From assembly GCA_032719365.1 (NCBI GenBank), contig CM064868.1, forward strand, positions 15,604,463-15,668,462: a stretch of 64,000 nucleotides of DNA, given 5' to 3'. Origin of the DNA: Prinsepia uniflora (Eukaryota; Streptophyta; Magnoliopsida; Rosales; Rosaceae). Below, in pieces: positions 1 to 11,223 of this stretch (its first letter is position 1; each line of letters begins with the position of its first letter). The position numbers were made by a program, and so were the translations under genes. Under the pieces are notes generated by a model. It was not told the DNA's origin. It worked only from the letters and a program-made list of their open reading frames with translations, and ran no database searches.

Positions 1-496
1 TCTTATTTTCATTCATAGCCAAAAGGTTGTATTTATACAGTGAAGGGAGCTCCTTATCTGTTTCTACGACATAACTGCCTAGAAACTGCCTGCAGAACTA
101 ACTTTGGACAGCTGTCCATTGACTAACCTTATCTGTCCTATATGTTTACAAGTGTACAATTATGAGTATACTGATGAACGTAGCTAGGATGTACGACTAG
201 AGTATTCTATCTAACAAAACAAAATGAGGGAGCAGAAAGTACCTCATGAAAGAAAGAAAGTGTGAAAAAAAGAAGCTGATGTGAAGACGTATAGGATTAA
301 GCAAAGGCAACAAACTGCAAAAGTCAATTAATAATAGATTGGGCTATTTTTCTTCGTTCTTCTTTATCTCCTATGGGCGCATTTCCACAGGACTATTCAA
401 TTGAAATTGGATATTGTAATGTTTATAATGTGCAAGAATTGACACAAAATATTACGATAATAATAATACAGACAATTAATAGGAGTTGAAAAAGCC

Positions 497-531
497 ATGA
501 ACATGAACATGAACATGAACATGAACATGAA
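497..531. repeat. ATGAAC hexanucleotide tandem repeat
   Basis: About six head-to-tail copies of ATGAAC, the last ending AAT. It is a simple-sequence tract in AT-rich Helitron DNA, with no coding context. Confidence 0.9.
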
Positions 532-2926
532 TAGAGATATATTATTTACATGTTAAAAAAGCCATCAACAATCATCTTCTTCAATCCTTTGAAGCCTCTA
601 TTACTACTACACTTTCATGCTTGTATGTTACAGTAATAAGAATGTAATTAAAAATGCATTCTCAAGGCTAGACAATAAAAATGAAGCAGCAATTTGAAGG
701 AATAGAGCAGTTGGCATCAAATGGCAACAACATTAAATTGTACAAAAAAAAAAATTGGAAGAAAGAAATCAAGAAGAGAGAAATCAACTACGAACCCACT
801 TGAACAATTTGTAAATAGGAATATCACACCATGGATAGATCAGCAATAAATACCCATAAATGAAATCAACGAACAGAGAAATCTAGGAAAATCAAACCCA
901 TATCTCAATTCATAAATTGAACAAAAAGCGACTGAAGTGGCCTATTTCTTGCGTGTACCAATTGAAGCTTTTTGAAAAAAGGAACTGAAGAATGAATACT
1001 TTGCAAGAGAAAAAACGACCTCTTTTTTTCTATAGCACAATTTAACTGAAGTTTCTTTAGAACGCTTATTCAAGCCAAAGCAAACGCATACGAAACAATT
1101 ATAACCTATAGCTTGCAAATTAGTCACAAACTCATAACACATTTCACAAAAATTCCAACAAAACATATAACAGAAAAGAGCAACTCCACTGCGAATTATT
1201 GACATATAACCGAAAACAGTGCTCACCCAAAACAGGAAACAGCTTAGACAATAAAGAGAATCATATACAAAACAGAAAACAGCAAAGATATTACCACAAA
1301 AAAAGAAAAAATTTATTTAAAGCACAATGCAAGCAAAATGTTTACATGGTTGTGCAAAACAATTATTAGGAAACAAACTTCCAAATATCCTGAGTTTGCA
1401 ACATCAATCTAGTTGCTTCTCTAGCCTGTTCTCCTCCAAAAAAAAATTAATACCCAAGTTGATCATTATGTAATATTCTAAACATACATTTGCTCTTCTA
1501 AATCAGCCATCTTTGACTGAGAAACAAAATAAATAGAAGTTCATAGAGAAGGGTGTTCATTCCTGAATTTGAGTTGAAAACCCCAAAACAAATAAATTCG
1601 GCTGAAAAAGAAAAGAGATTATTCGAAGAAATAAACAAACCTCTTGAGCAGTGGTAATTGGTTTGATGTTCTGTACACCTAGATATAAAGAAAACCTAAT
1701 TCAATATAACAACAATACCAAAAGTATAATATACAAAAATTAAAAAAACAAGGCAACAATATCAAAAATTAAAAAGAAAGAAGAAAAAATAGAATCACGA
1801 ACATATGTACATTCTAGTACAATAAAAAAACAAAGAGAAATAAGTCGATTACAACATAAAATAACACTTTAACAAACATTAGATTACTCACCTACTAAGC
1901 ACTCAAGCCGCACAATTTGAATTTAAACAAAAAGTAAGAGTTATTTTAAGATTAATCTGATGAATTAAACACTAATACTTGAAATCAGGGTTCAAAAATC
2001 ATACGCTCAAAAAGATATTCAAAACTGAAACATGAAACAAAAAAGCATACTTGATCAAATGGCAATGAGTTAGAGATAAGGACTCAAATTTAAATTTCTT
2101 ATATCTACACACATCCCTACAATCCTATGAGTTTCTTTGTTTGAAGAACCAAAATAATAAACAATTACATGTCTAGAAACCTATAAGACTACTAACGGAA
2201 ATTGAATTAAGAGTGCTCATCTGGCAAGCACTCAAGCTGCAATGTGAACAAAGGTAAGAAATTCGTTCTAGAATTATGAAATGATGCATGTTGGCTATAG
2301 ACCAAAAATAAAAATTGACTATATTAAGATAGTATTTAACAGCTGAGAAATGCAACCCAGATATTACATTATTATTCTTACCTTTTCTTTGTGATGATAG
2401 AAAGTCTCAATGCTATTAAATCACAGATAAACTCAATGAATTGATTTGCATCCAAAACATTCTACTCTTTGATCACATGTTCAACATACAAAAGAAAAAG
2501 AAAAACACATTTACATGAGTGCCAAACATTTCATTATGTTGTATAAGTAGAAACTATTGCATAGCCACATCATGAACACAAATGCGAAAACAAAAACCAT
2601 CATTTCCGTATTCACGAAGAAAAGATGTCAACATCCATTAGCCTGGCCAAATTCAAGAGGAAATTGTACGAATTAATTTTAAGGCAAACCATTAATAATT
2701 TTCTCAGTAGTCAAAAGATTATGACTTTAACATGGGGTCGTAGACTCATGCCACAATTGAATTGGTAATAAATAATTGAAATTAAAAGGAAATAGCGCTA
2801 GACATTCTGGCATTTATTCTATTAACTATTATAAATAAAAGATACAAACTTTGAATTATTTTATTATGATAACTAAATATGATAAGATCATGATGAAAAT
2901 TTTATTCCCAAATTTTACTGCCATTT

Positions 2927-3027
2927 TTTCAACTTCCTATCAAACTTAGGTAGCTCAATTCTCCAACGGAAATCAACCAACTTATACTCATTTCGGAGCT
3001 TGTCATATCTAGGTATAAAGTCTTTAA
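2927..3027 (-). pseudogene. exon-like coding fragment in H2, unidentified
   Basis: On the minus strand one frame stays open and reads protein-like, including YDKLRNEYKLVDFRWRIEL, and then meets a stop. The charged, non-repetitive composition is unlike the surrounding AT-rich DNA. I do not recognise the family. It could be the last exon of the gene whose other pieces lie at 4640-8379, but the link is only order and strand. Confidence 0.3.
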
Positions 3028-4277
3028 AACCCTTTTAGAAAAAGGTTATAGGTTTGAAAGAAAACAGAGCCAAATCAGGACTCTTCGACCAAAAAAAGAA
3101 ATTCAAAAAATAAACCCAATTTTTTTTCCAGATTTGTTATTCAAGTTTTCAATCCTTTGCAGCACATAATATTGTTTCTATGAGTTCAAAGAAACATCCT
3201 CACTTTAAGTCAAGATTAAAACACATCAAGAACTGATTTTGATATCCCAAAGTCAAACAACCAAATTATACAACTTATTCACTACATCCAACGCACAAAT
3301 CCATTTTGTTTTGTTTTCCAGATTCTACCCATAAACTCTAAATCTCAAATATCAGCATGAAAGATTTCTAAACAAAACCCAGAACATTCAAAGAAAATTA
3401 TACCCAAAAACACATCGTTTCAAATAAGCATTGAATTAAAACAAAAGAGCAATATCAATATCAAATTCCAAAACAATTGAAGGCATGATCATCTACATAC
3501 AAATCTTTGAATTACAAATCCACTAAGGTGGTTTTACAACTAAAAAAAGAAGATAGAATATTAGTAACACAATATTAGGATTCCACCAATAAAAAATTAG
3601 TAATATAGTTCTAGTTATAAAAGAAAAATATAAGATGGAATTTTTTTTCCATGAAAATATAAGATGGATTCAAAGACTAGTGATTTGTAATCCAATATTA
3701 AACTCATATAAATTCTGCATAGCATTTTCATGTAACTCAGTAAAATATGCAAAAAACAAATCACTCTAAATTCACAACCAAGTTTAAAGAATACAGAACC
3801 TAGCTGTTCTGAACTTTCATTAGAACACGCTCATTGTAAAGATAGGCCACTGATATATAAATGTATGATAAGAGTGTTAACTCAACACTGTCAAATCCAA
3901 TCTAGCTACTATAATCATCTAGTCTAAACTCCAAATCCAATGGAATGTATGTAATTAATTACCAGTTTTACAATAAACAACACAACCAATTAAACAATTA
4001 GTATTCATGCTTACAACAAACATCACAAAATATTTAAAACACAACCATCACGAAGATTTATAGGTTTTACTTTACATATGCATAATGCAAATACACTAAC
4101 CAAAAATTAATTTTTTGCATCTAAACAAAAAATAAAACCAATCCAAATTTTTTATAGCAGATCAGTATAAGATAAATGCAGTGAGTTTCAGTTTGAGTTT
4201 TGCAAAGACAAAAACAACCAGAAATTGAACGAAGCAACATAGTGCCAAAGCAACAAAATTTAAACAAAAAACAAAAA

Positions 4278-4279
<2 letters not shown>

Positions 4280-4312
<33 letters not shown>
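4280..4312. repeat. (CA)n microsatellite
   Basis: An uninterrupted CA dinucleotide run of about 16 units. Confidence 0.95.
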
Positions 4313-4314
<2 letters not shown>

Positions 4315-4639
4315 ATGAATTGTATTGATATTCTACTCAATAAACACACAAATGCATCAATTAAGCATCAGAATTTCCGCTGTGCTGCTCGATGACCATA
4401 GGGAAACAGATGCCAAGCATGAGAATGTCATAATAGCTTATAAGGGGCATTTGAAGACTTGGGTGCCTAAGCCTCAATTTGAACTAAACCATTGAGCCTA
4501 CACCTTCCATTATACTTGTATTGATCATACATACATCCAAATTTAAATCTGTATATGTTATAAATAACAAATTAAATTTAATTACTTACACTTAAAAATC
4601 ACAGTTGAAGACTTTGGAACCAAACTGCTATGAAGAATC

Positions 4640-6304
4640 CAATTATTGAAGTCACCAAATTTCTGCACAACAATTCTTTTTCCTACAGTCCTTCACAAAA
4701 AGGAAAACAAAATAACTTCAAAAATGAATTAAAATAATGATAAAACACTAACTTACAAATAGTAAGAAAATCAGGAATTCAAGCAATTTCTATAAAACAT
4801 CAACATTAATTAAATTTTAAAAAAATTAAGCATATTTAAAAAAGGCCTAAAAACATATAAACCAAAATTTGGTTTGAGCAACATGATGAGTTCAAATTTG
4901 GTTCATCTTCTGTTCTACCACTTAATCGAGCATATGTTGGTCTCCTATCCGTATGGACAATCAAAATAGCCACGATTATAAAAACAAAGATAGGCAATGC
5001 AAAAAACAAAATATAATTAAAATATCTAAACTATACTAATACTTTTTAGTTTACATCAAAATAAGTATTAACAAAGGGAAAAAAGAACTGACCTTGAAGC
5101 AAAGCACGATTATCTTTCAACTGGTAAATAAAGTAGTCCGAAACAGAGAAACTATGTACCTGCCAAAAAATAAAGATAAAAATTTTGCAGAAAAAAACAA
5201 AGGAATCCATGAATGAATGAATAAGATTTCAGAAAAAACAGATTATTAAAAAGCATTTTATTTAGTTGTAATTGAAATGCTGCGAAGAGCTCCCTGAAAT
5301 TTGGAAAAGATGGCCCTGAAAGGCTCAAATTAAGTAGGAAATTTCTCAACTCTATAGTCTGTTTGTGCAAAAGTAAGAACAATTGATCTCATTTCATCTT
5401 AACTCATCCCAATTCTATACTACCAAATAAAGGTAAGCAAAATATGATGGAAGATGGTATTATGAGCCATCAAACAATTATCAAATATAAATTATCAAAA
5501 TAATTATCAAATATAAATTATCAAAAAAAAATTCATAAGAAGCTGTAGTTATCAAACTGTGGAATTGAAACTCATTTAACAGAGTGAAATAAATTTATAA
5601 GGCATAAAAAATTTAGAAGAATATTTATCTAACACAACAAATAAAAACTTACCTCAAAAATCCCAAAACCAAACTCGGATTTGTCCTCTTCTTCAAATCT
5701 CACAAAAAAAGCAACATCTAAACCAATGAACACATCAAAGCTAACACAATAATCTAACATAACCATGAAGTAATTAAAACTACACACACAGGATACATAT
5801 AACAGCAGAAGAAACGAAAAATTTTCACATGATTTATTTCGGTGGTTAGGAAAATTAGATTTTTATTTACTATTTAATCAAAGTTTGTGTATATCAGCTT
5901 ATATTGACAACATTTATACCATTACTACAAACTCAAGTTATATATATCAAGAGCAATGCCACAAATCTGTAAAGGTGTATTTCCAAGAGAATCACGTAGA
6001 GCTCTAATGCTGGAGAACAACTGCAACAATCACCAATGTAATTATATCATATGAAGGACACAATAATGTTCTCCTATCCGGCTGATATATCTTATACTAT
6101 CAAATTCGACTATATATCAGAACAAAAATGGACATTTTAAATTAAAAGTTTAAAAACATAATATGTCTATAAAATCTTATTTTCCATTTTTATACAAATA
6201 AAAGCTGTGGAATTTTGAACAAAAACTTATGGAGGAGAGGCTACCTCAGGTTGTCGGCCAACATGAAGTCTCACTCCTGAAGCATCATACATCACGTAAA
6301 AATC
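4640..6304 (-). pseudogene. exon cluster of an unidentified captured gene (H2)
   Basis: Several short open segments on the minus strand are flanked by plausible AG acceptors and GT donors, in one consistent order. 6304-6245 reads DFYVMYDASGVRLHVGRQPE and ends at GTAGC. About 6020-5945 reads LFSSIRALRDSLGNTPLQIC. 5700-5653 reads FEEEDKSEFGFGIFE before GTAAG. About 5158-5092 reads VHSFSVSDYFIYQLKDNRAL before GTCAG. About 5000-4890 holds a hydrophobic stretch (PIFVFIIVAILIV) followed by RRPTYARLSGRTEDE. About 4690-4620 reads QKFGDFNNWILHSSLVP. This is the pattern of a host gene captured with its introns, probably encoding a membrane-anchored protein. I do not recognise it. Exon limits are by eye. 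Confidence 0.45.
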
Positions 6305-6349
6305 CTCAATTGCGTAATTAAACGACAAAATTAACATGCTATTTTTAAA

Positions 6350-6886
6350 GTCTATGTTGGGATGTGAGGATGTTGGGATGTGAGGATAAGAGTCCCACAT
6401 CGGAAAAGAGGAAATAGAATGTGTGCCTTATATAGCCTTGGGCAACTCCCCCTATCACCAATTGGTTTTAGGGCCGAACTCCCGAGTCTATATAATGGCC
6501 GGAATCCTGATCTCTAACATGGTATCAGAGCGGGTTAACCCATGTGGATGGTTTAACCGCCACACGTGCCACACGTTGCCCATTCACTCGCCCCCACACG
6601 GATGAAGGGCGTAGTGATGACGAAAGAAAAAAAAAGAAAAAAAAAGAAAAGAGTTGAGTTGAGAGAGGATGTGGGACAATGGGCTCACATCATCACGTGT
6701 TGGCTACAAGAGCCGCCACACGTGAGGGGGCATGTTGGGATGTGAGGATAAGAGTCCCACATCGGAAAAGAGGAAATAGAATGTGTGCCTTATATAGCCT
6801 TGGGCAACTCCCCCTATCACCAATTGGTTTTAGGGCCGAACTCCCGAGTCTATATAATGGCCGGAATCCCGATCTCTAACAGTCTA
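6350..6886 (+). mobile_element. TRIM (terminal-repeat retrotransposon in miniature)
   Basis: A complete small LTR element. The 5' LTR (6355-6519) starts TGTTGGGATG and ends AACA. The primer site TGGTATCAGAGC (6520-6531, initiator Met-tRNA type) follows with no spacer. A short non-coding interior ends in a purine tract at about 6723-6732, and the 3' LTR is 6733-6881. The target duplication GTCTA is perfect (6350-6354 and 6882-6886). The 5' LTR is longer because its first 16 bp (TGTTGGGATGTGAGGA) are doubled; otherwise the LTRs are nearly identical, so insertion looks recent. There is no coding capacity, so it depends on other elements' proteins. It sits in what looks like an intron of the captured gene. 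Confidence 0.93.
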
Positions 6887-6989
6887 AACATGAAATGAAG
6901 AGAAAAGGGGCGAAACTTTTGTACATATTGGCATGTTAAGACCAGAACAATAGCGAAACCAGGTCCTCCGATGCCATCCTGAAAGCCAA

Positions 6990-7160
6990 TGGCGACACGA
7001 AGAATCAAGGATACAATATGTGAATGGGAAAGTTAGCCTTTTCGACTGTATTTAAGCTTGTTGAGACCAGAAAAATATAACAATTTCAGCAAGAATCAAG
7101 CATACAATACGTTAATGGGAAAGTTAGCCTTTTTCACTGTATTAAAGATTGTTATAAATC
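6990..7160. repeat. local direct duplication, about 91-bp period
   Basis: The segment containing AATGGGAAAGTTAGCC is present twice (around 7022 and 7113) with similar flanks, including nearby AAGAATCAAG. It looks like a small tandem duplication in H2. Confidence 0.6.
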
Positions 7161-7479
7161 AAATATAAACCCAATTAATACAAAAACGAAAGAAGAAAAA
7201 TTAAATAATCATAGGTCATATATAACTTCATGTATAAAGAAATCAAATAAATCAGGAAACAATTAATCGCAGTTCATATAGATTTTCATGTCAACTAAAC
7301 CTTAGAGGAGCAGGTCAATAGGGAGGAGGAATTGCAGCCATGCGCAATGAATCTATACGAAAAAAAGGGACAATGAATCTCAACAAAAATGAAAGACGAA
7401 CCGAGTTCATCCATCCAGTTGTCAAAACCCATGATCAGGGAATAATACGTTAGATTCAGAAAAAAATAATGTATAGTAC

Positions 7480-7608
7480 CCAGCGTGCAATATCAGATCC
7501 ACTCTCTATGCATTCCTCTGGTGCAGTGTATTGTTCAATTTGACTTTCAAATGTATCTTCATCTTCTTCAGGTTGTGAAAAGGCATTCAAGTCCATGGCA
7601 ACAATCAT
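7480..7608 (-). pseudogene. acidic exon-like segment of captured gene (H2)
   Basis: The minus strand is open and reads MDLNAFSQPEEDEDTFESQ then IEQYTAPEECIESGSDIARW, ending directly before GTACTATAC, a possible donor. A possible acceptor (GATTAG) lies just upstream. Composition is clearly protein-like. It lies between the likely first exon (8379-8161) and the exon cluster at 6304-4640, in the same order and strand, so I treat it as part of the same captured gene. Confidence 0.4.
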
Positions 7609-8160
7609 TCCTAATCCACCACACTACATTTACCAAAGCAGAATCTCAAATTCTCTGGGAGCTATCTCTCTGAAGTCTGAATAACTTGTAAGAAATAAAC
7701 AACCTTCATTCAAATATTGCATCAAACTGCATGTTCAGTTGCACAAATATACACATTATCACTAAATAATCCATTTAAGCAACTGAAAGCTAATAAGACC
7801 CACATTGAAGTTTCATTTAAATTCCAAGCCCAATGAAAAAAATTGCGGTCTATATCAGGCATGCAAGCGAAGTATTATATTGGACAGGAGACGAACAAAG
7901 TTCATGCAATGCACTCCAACTCAACTTAATCCGGCTACAAATTAGCTTCATCCAAGCCCTGGCCAAATGAAAGACCTTCCATTTTTTTTTCTACCCTCCA
8001 ATTCCTCTACGCACCTAAATGATGCAAAGAACCCAAAACCACAAACCATAGACCAAATATTTCCAATACAAATATCGAATGCCATGAATCCAAGCATCGC
8101 AGTAGCAAAAACCAAGAATAATCAAGAAGATCTCAAACCTCAGGAACTGCAATCGGAAGG

Positions 8161-8379
8161 TCAATTCCGACCAAGACTGAAATCCACCGCGCCCGTGGAG
8201 TAGCCGTAAGAAATGAAATTTGCACGATCGTAAGGACCAGGGTGGCTTCCTTTGGTGTCGCAGCTGGGAAGCTCTCTGGTGATTGGCTCAAGATGCGGCA
8301 ACAAACGGCGGTTGAAGATTGGATGAAACTGCGGCGACGATGGGTTCATGCTGATTGGCTGCACTTGCGACGCGACCAT
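8161..8379 (-). pseudogene. possible first exon of captured gene (H2)
   Basis: The first substantial frame inside the 5' end of H2 on the minus strand starts MVASQVQPISMNPSSPQF and runs about 72 residues to YSTGAVDFSLGRN, then a stop. Skipping one base near 8176 opens a continuation (GIDLPIAVPE) that ends at a possible GTTTGA donor, so a frameshift or an unrecognised splice site is likely. The product is unknown. The Ser/Pro/Arg-rich start could be a targeting peptide, which is inference only. Confidence 0.35.
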
Positions 8380-8529
8380 GAAGAGAGTCAGAGAGAAGCG
8401 AAAATACGAAGCAAAGAGGAGAAGGTCGTTCAAGAAGGGAGGAAGAGATGACTTGGAAAGAGGGGCAAAACCGTCTCTCCACTATTGAGAATGGAATGAA
8501 GGAAAAAAATAAGGACAATTTAGGAAATC

Positions 8530-8577
8530 CACTGTCCACGAACAGTGAATTCCTACTTCCCTTTTAGTATATAGAGA
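8530..8577 (-). other. Helitron H2 5' terminus
   Basis: Read on the minus strand this begins TCTCTATATACTAAAAGG, the typical TC start of plant Helitrons. About 30 nt inside is the palindrome CACTGTCCACGAACAGTG (8530-8547, 6-bp perfect arms). The same arrangement occurs at the 5' ends of H1 and H3. Confidence 0.75.
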
Positions 8578-8583
8578 ATAATA

Positions 8584-8613
8584 CTAGTAATTCATCCCGC
8601 GCGATGCCGCGGG
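8584..8613 (-). other. Helitron H1 3' terminus with hairpin
   Basis: CCCGCGCGATGCCGCGGG at 8596-8613 folds into a perfect 6-bp GC stem with a 6-nt loop. On the minus strand it is followed after 8 nt by CTAG (8587-8584) and then T. A hairpin just before a CTRR end is the known Helitron 3' end signal, thought to stop the rolling circle. Confidence 0.88.
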
Positions 8614-9588
8614 AATAGGAAATTTGAGGTTGATCCTTGTTTGGTTTATCATAAAGTAGCATATGTACATATAACTAATATGAGTGTTTATAGCTACATG
8701 ATAGAGATATCTAGATATAATTCTTATACAGATGAGTTTTTAGATACATAGATATACATAGTAGAAGATGTGAGAACATCATATACCAACACAGTTAGAC
8801 AACCAAAATGAGTGTTGGTTCACAAAAAGATGGATTCTAAAAAATGTGGCAAAAACGGCTTGATCATCTTTCAGTGCATGTGGTTTACTCTTTTTTTAGT
8901 CCATGTAATTTATTCTGCCTTTTCTTTTGCTTTCCTGCTAAAATATATAAGTTAGTAAAGAATAATTAAGGTTAAACTTGGGAAATACAATGAATAATGA
9001 TCAATATGAATGAGAACTGTATGAATATAAAAGGAATACGATAATACTTCTGTTTTAATAGTAACATGAGGTTTGTTTTTTTTTTTCAGCAATTTGATTG
9101 GCAGATTTTCGAATCTATTTTGGTCCTCATCTGAAGCTTGTTCATCCGCATTGATTTCTTCATTTGAGACCAGATTACCGCTTTTTGATGTACATAATAG
9201 ATGGAAAAGTACAAAAGTAATGAGTTGTCTATTTATAACTTAGTTTATTTTTCTAGATTATGGAAAATAAGTTCATATAAAAATTTGGAGTGATTTAAAG
9301 TTAAATGATCAGTACTGATTTTTGCTCTTGTTAGTTGGAGAGGAACATAGAGTTCTTTTAAACCGTGGAGCTGGAGTGGATGGAGAAATTTGCTTAGAAT
9401 TTGGTGAAGAAGTTGTTGTCAGATGGCAGAAGCCTTGGAGTAATATATCATAACGATTTTGTTCATTTTTTCGTGTACCAAAACGGAGTAAGAAAAGTTT
9501 GATCACGCCTTTGAATGCAAGTATTATCTGGCAGTATTTTTTGATCTGTATATGTGTGGTTTTCCAAAAAATTGATCTCTTGTTTTAC
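8614..9588. other. H1 3' non-coding region
   Basis: AT-rich DNA between the H1 end hairpin and the last recognisable RPA exon. A further stretch at about 9570-9500 reads briefly protein-like on the minus strand (KTRDQFFGKPHIY) before a stop, and may be the decayed end of the RPA-like gene. Nothing else is seen. Confidence 0.5.
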
Positions 9589-11223
9589 CAAGAACCATAA
9601 CATTTTTTTCATTTGTTTCATCTTCAAGGACCAATGTTACTTTGTACCTGCATTGTTATTAGAGATTTCTAATAATAGTAACAATAATAATATTCTAGAA
9701 TGCATAGATGTAAACAGTTAAACTTTAAAATTACCAAGGGATTGTATCTTGTTTTCCATGATAATTGCACTCCAAGTGACCATCTACATAATTCATTTTC
9801 ATTTGTTTGAAACAAAGTGGGCAAGAGTTGTACCACCATCCGCGATGTGTGTTGAAGCGTGTGATGGTTGCTTTGCATGCGAAATAAGCATCCTAAAATA
9901 TATGTGTTAATGAGGAAGAGCCACTATATTAAACAACAAATGATTGTAAAGTCAAATGGAGACAATAAAAATTCTAAAACAGATTAAAGCAGATTAGATC
10001 ATGATTCAGAACATCATGATTTTTTTGACATCTGTTACAGAATAAAATAGAGGTTTGAAGGAACATTTGTGAGGCTCTAATTGTTAGTCATCATGATATA
10101 GTCTTTCATACTTACAAATCACCGTGTTTACTTCAAACACCAAGATGAAACAGCAAGATAGACCAACAGATAGAACATAGTAGAAGATGAAAGCAGCAAG
10201 ATACACTAAGCAAATTGAGAAGAAACAACAGATAAAACAGCAAGATGAAACAGCTACCATGTGTAAATATTAGTAACATGACTGTTAACTTCCATAGCAG
10301 ATCTGTTGTTTTATCTCCGTGTTTTGGTTTTATCTTAATGTGTTGGTTTTATCTTCTACTATGTGTGTTGGTTTTATCTTAACAATGTTGAACTGATAAA
10401 ACAGCAAGATGAAAGTATAAATATATGATATTTCCTAAAGCAACCTATTTCTAATTAATTGAAGTTGTTGAACAATATTAGTAACATGACTGTTAATACT
10501 AAAAATGTAATTAGAAAAAGGTATTTTTTTTTTTACCTTGTGTTCGTTTAGATTGAGATAGCTGAATTTTTGATCAGCTTCTATGACCACCTTTGATGTT
10601 GGACGTGTTACTCTCACTTGTTGAGAAGAAACAACAGATTTGCATATATTTTGCAGTAAAAGTATTGTGTTGGTAATAAAAGAAAAGAAAATACTGGAGA
10701 ACAGAAAATTAAGACAGTTGCTTACATTGGTTTGTATAATTTGGATTCTGGTATGTCTGGGTGTATGAAGAACAGTGTGGCTGGAGTACTGCTCAAAACA
10801 GCTTTTCTTAAGGATTATTGAGTAGGAAGATGAGTTTGTATTTGTTTTGTAGTAGAAGTGTTGATAAAAGAGCTTATTGTTACCTTGAAATTGTTTGACT
10901 TTTAGGCTTGTGAAAACTGCTGTGACTGGTGGTGGTAATTTGTTAACAGAAGCAGCATCAAATTGCTTTGCTATGTCAGACCATAAGGTAATGCGAACTT
11001 CTTCTTTTCTATAGGAAATAAGCAAATTTAGGTTAGTAGTCAAGCATTCAAAAATTGTATAATATAAAATGACTATAGTTTATCAATGGTTGTTAAATAT
11101 TTACTGATCATAAATTTAATTACCTGAAATTTTGAATGTAAATATCACATTTTCTCTCTAGTCTCTCATTCATAACTAGTTTTTGTTCCAATTGCTGAAT
11201 TGATACAATATCTCCCAAAACAT
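9589..11223 (-). pseudogene. Helitron RPA70-like ssDNA-binding protein gene, exons
   Basis: Five exon-like segments in order on the minus strand match the large subunit of replication protein A as carried by plant Helitrons. 11223-11124 (VLGDIVSIQQLEQ, then CDIYIQNF) and 11008-10884 (EEVRITLWSDIAKQFD, LPPPVTAVF, LKVKQFQG) form an OB fold. 10791-10726 reads STPATLFFIHPDIPES. 9892-9735 reads ACKATITRFNTHRGWWYNSC then PLC and ECNYH, the zinc-binding part of the C-terminal domain. 9647-9589 reads YKVTLVLEDETNEKNVMVL. Most boundaries have GT/AG (donors at 11123, 10883, 10725, 9734). The usual role is coating single-stranded DNA during rolling-circle transposition. The first OB fold and the ends are not clear, so the gene is probably incomplete. 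Confidence 0.7.

Larger units (their letters stand above)
1..8577 (-). mobile_element. Helitron H2, 5' end in window, 3' end not seen
   Basis: The right edge is a Helitron 5' terminus on the minus strand: it starts TC at 8577 (TCTCTATATACTAAAAGG) and has the subterminal palindrome also found in H1 and H3. H2 lies directly downstream of the 3' end of H1, six bases away. I searched the left part for a GC hairpin followed by CTAG-type ends and found none, so the 3' end is probably left of the window. The interior is AT-rich, has no helicase, and carries exon-like pieces of an unidentified gene and one TRIM. It is therefore probably a non-autonomous, gene-carrying Helitron. The left 2.9 kb shows only short stop-rich frames and no recognisable gene. 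Confidence 0.6.

Noticed and set aside
6520..6540. tRNA gene fragment (TGGTATCAGAGC, also at 17684, 28686 and 38181)
   Set aside because: Each is a 12-base primer-binding site next to an LTR; no cloverleaf.
8242..8451. Plus-strand frame of 69 codons near H2's end
   Set aside because: Opposite strand of the likely first exon of the captured gene; no domain.
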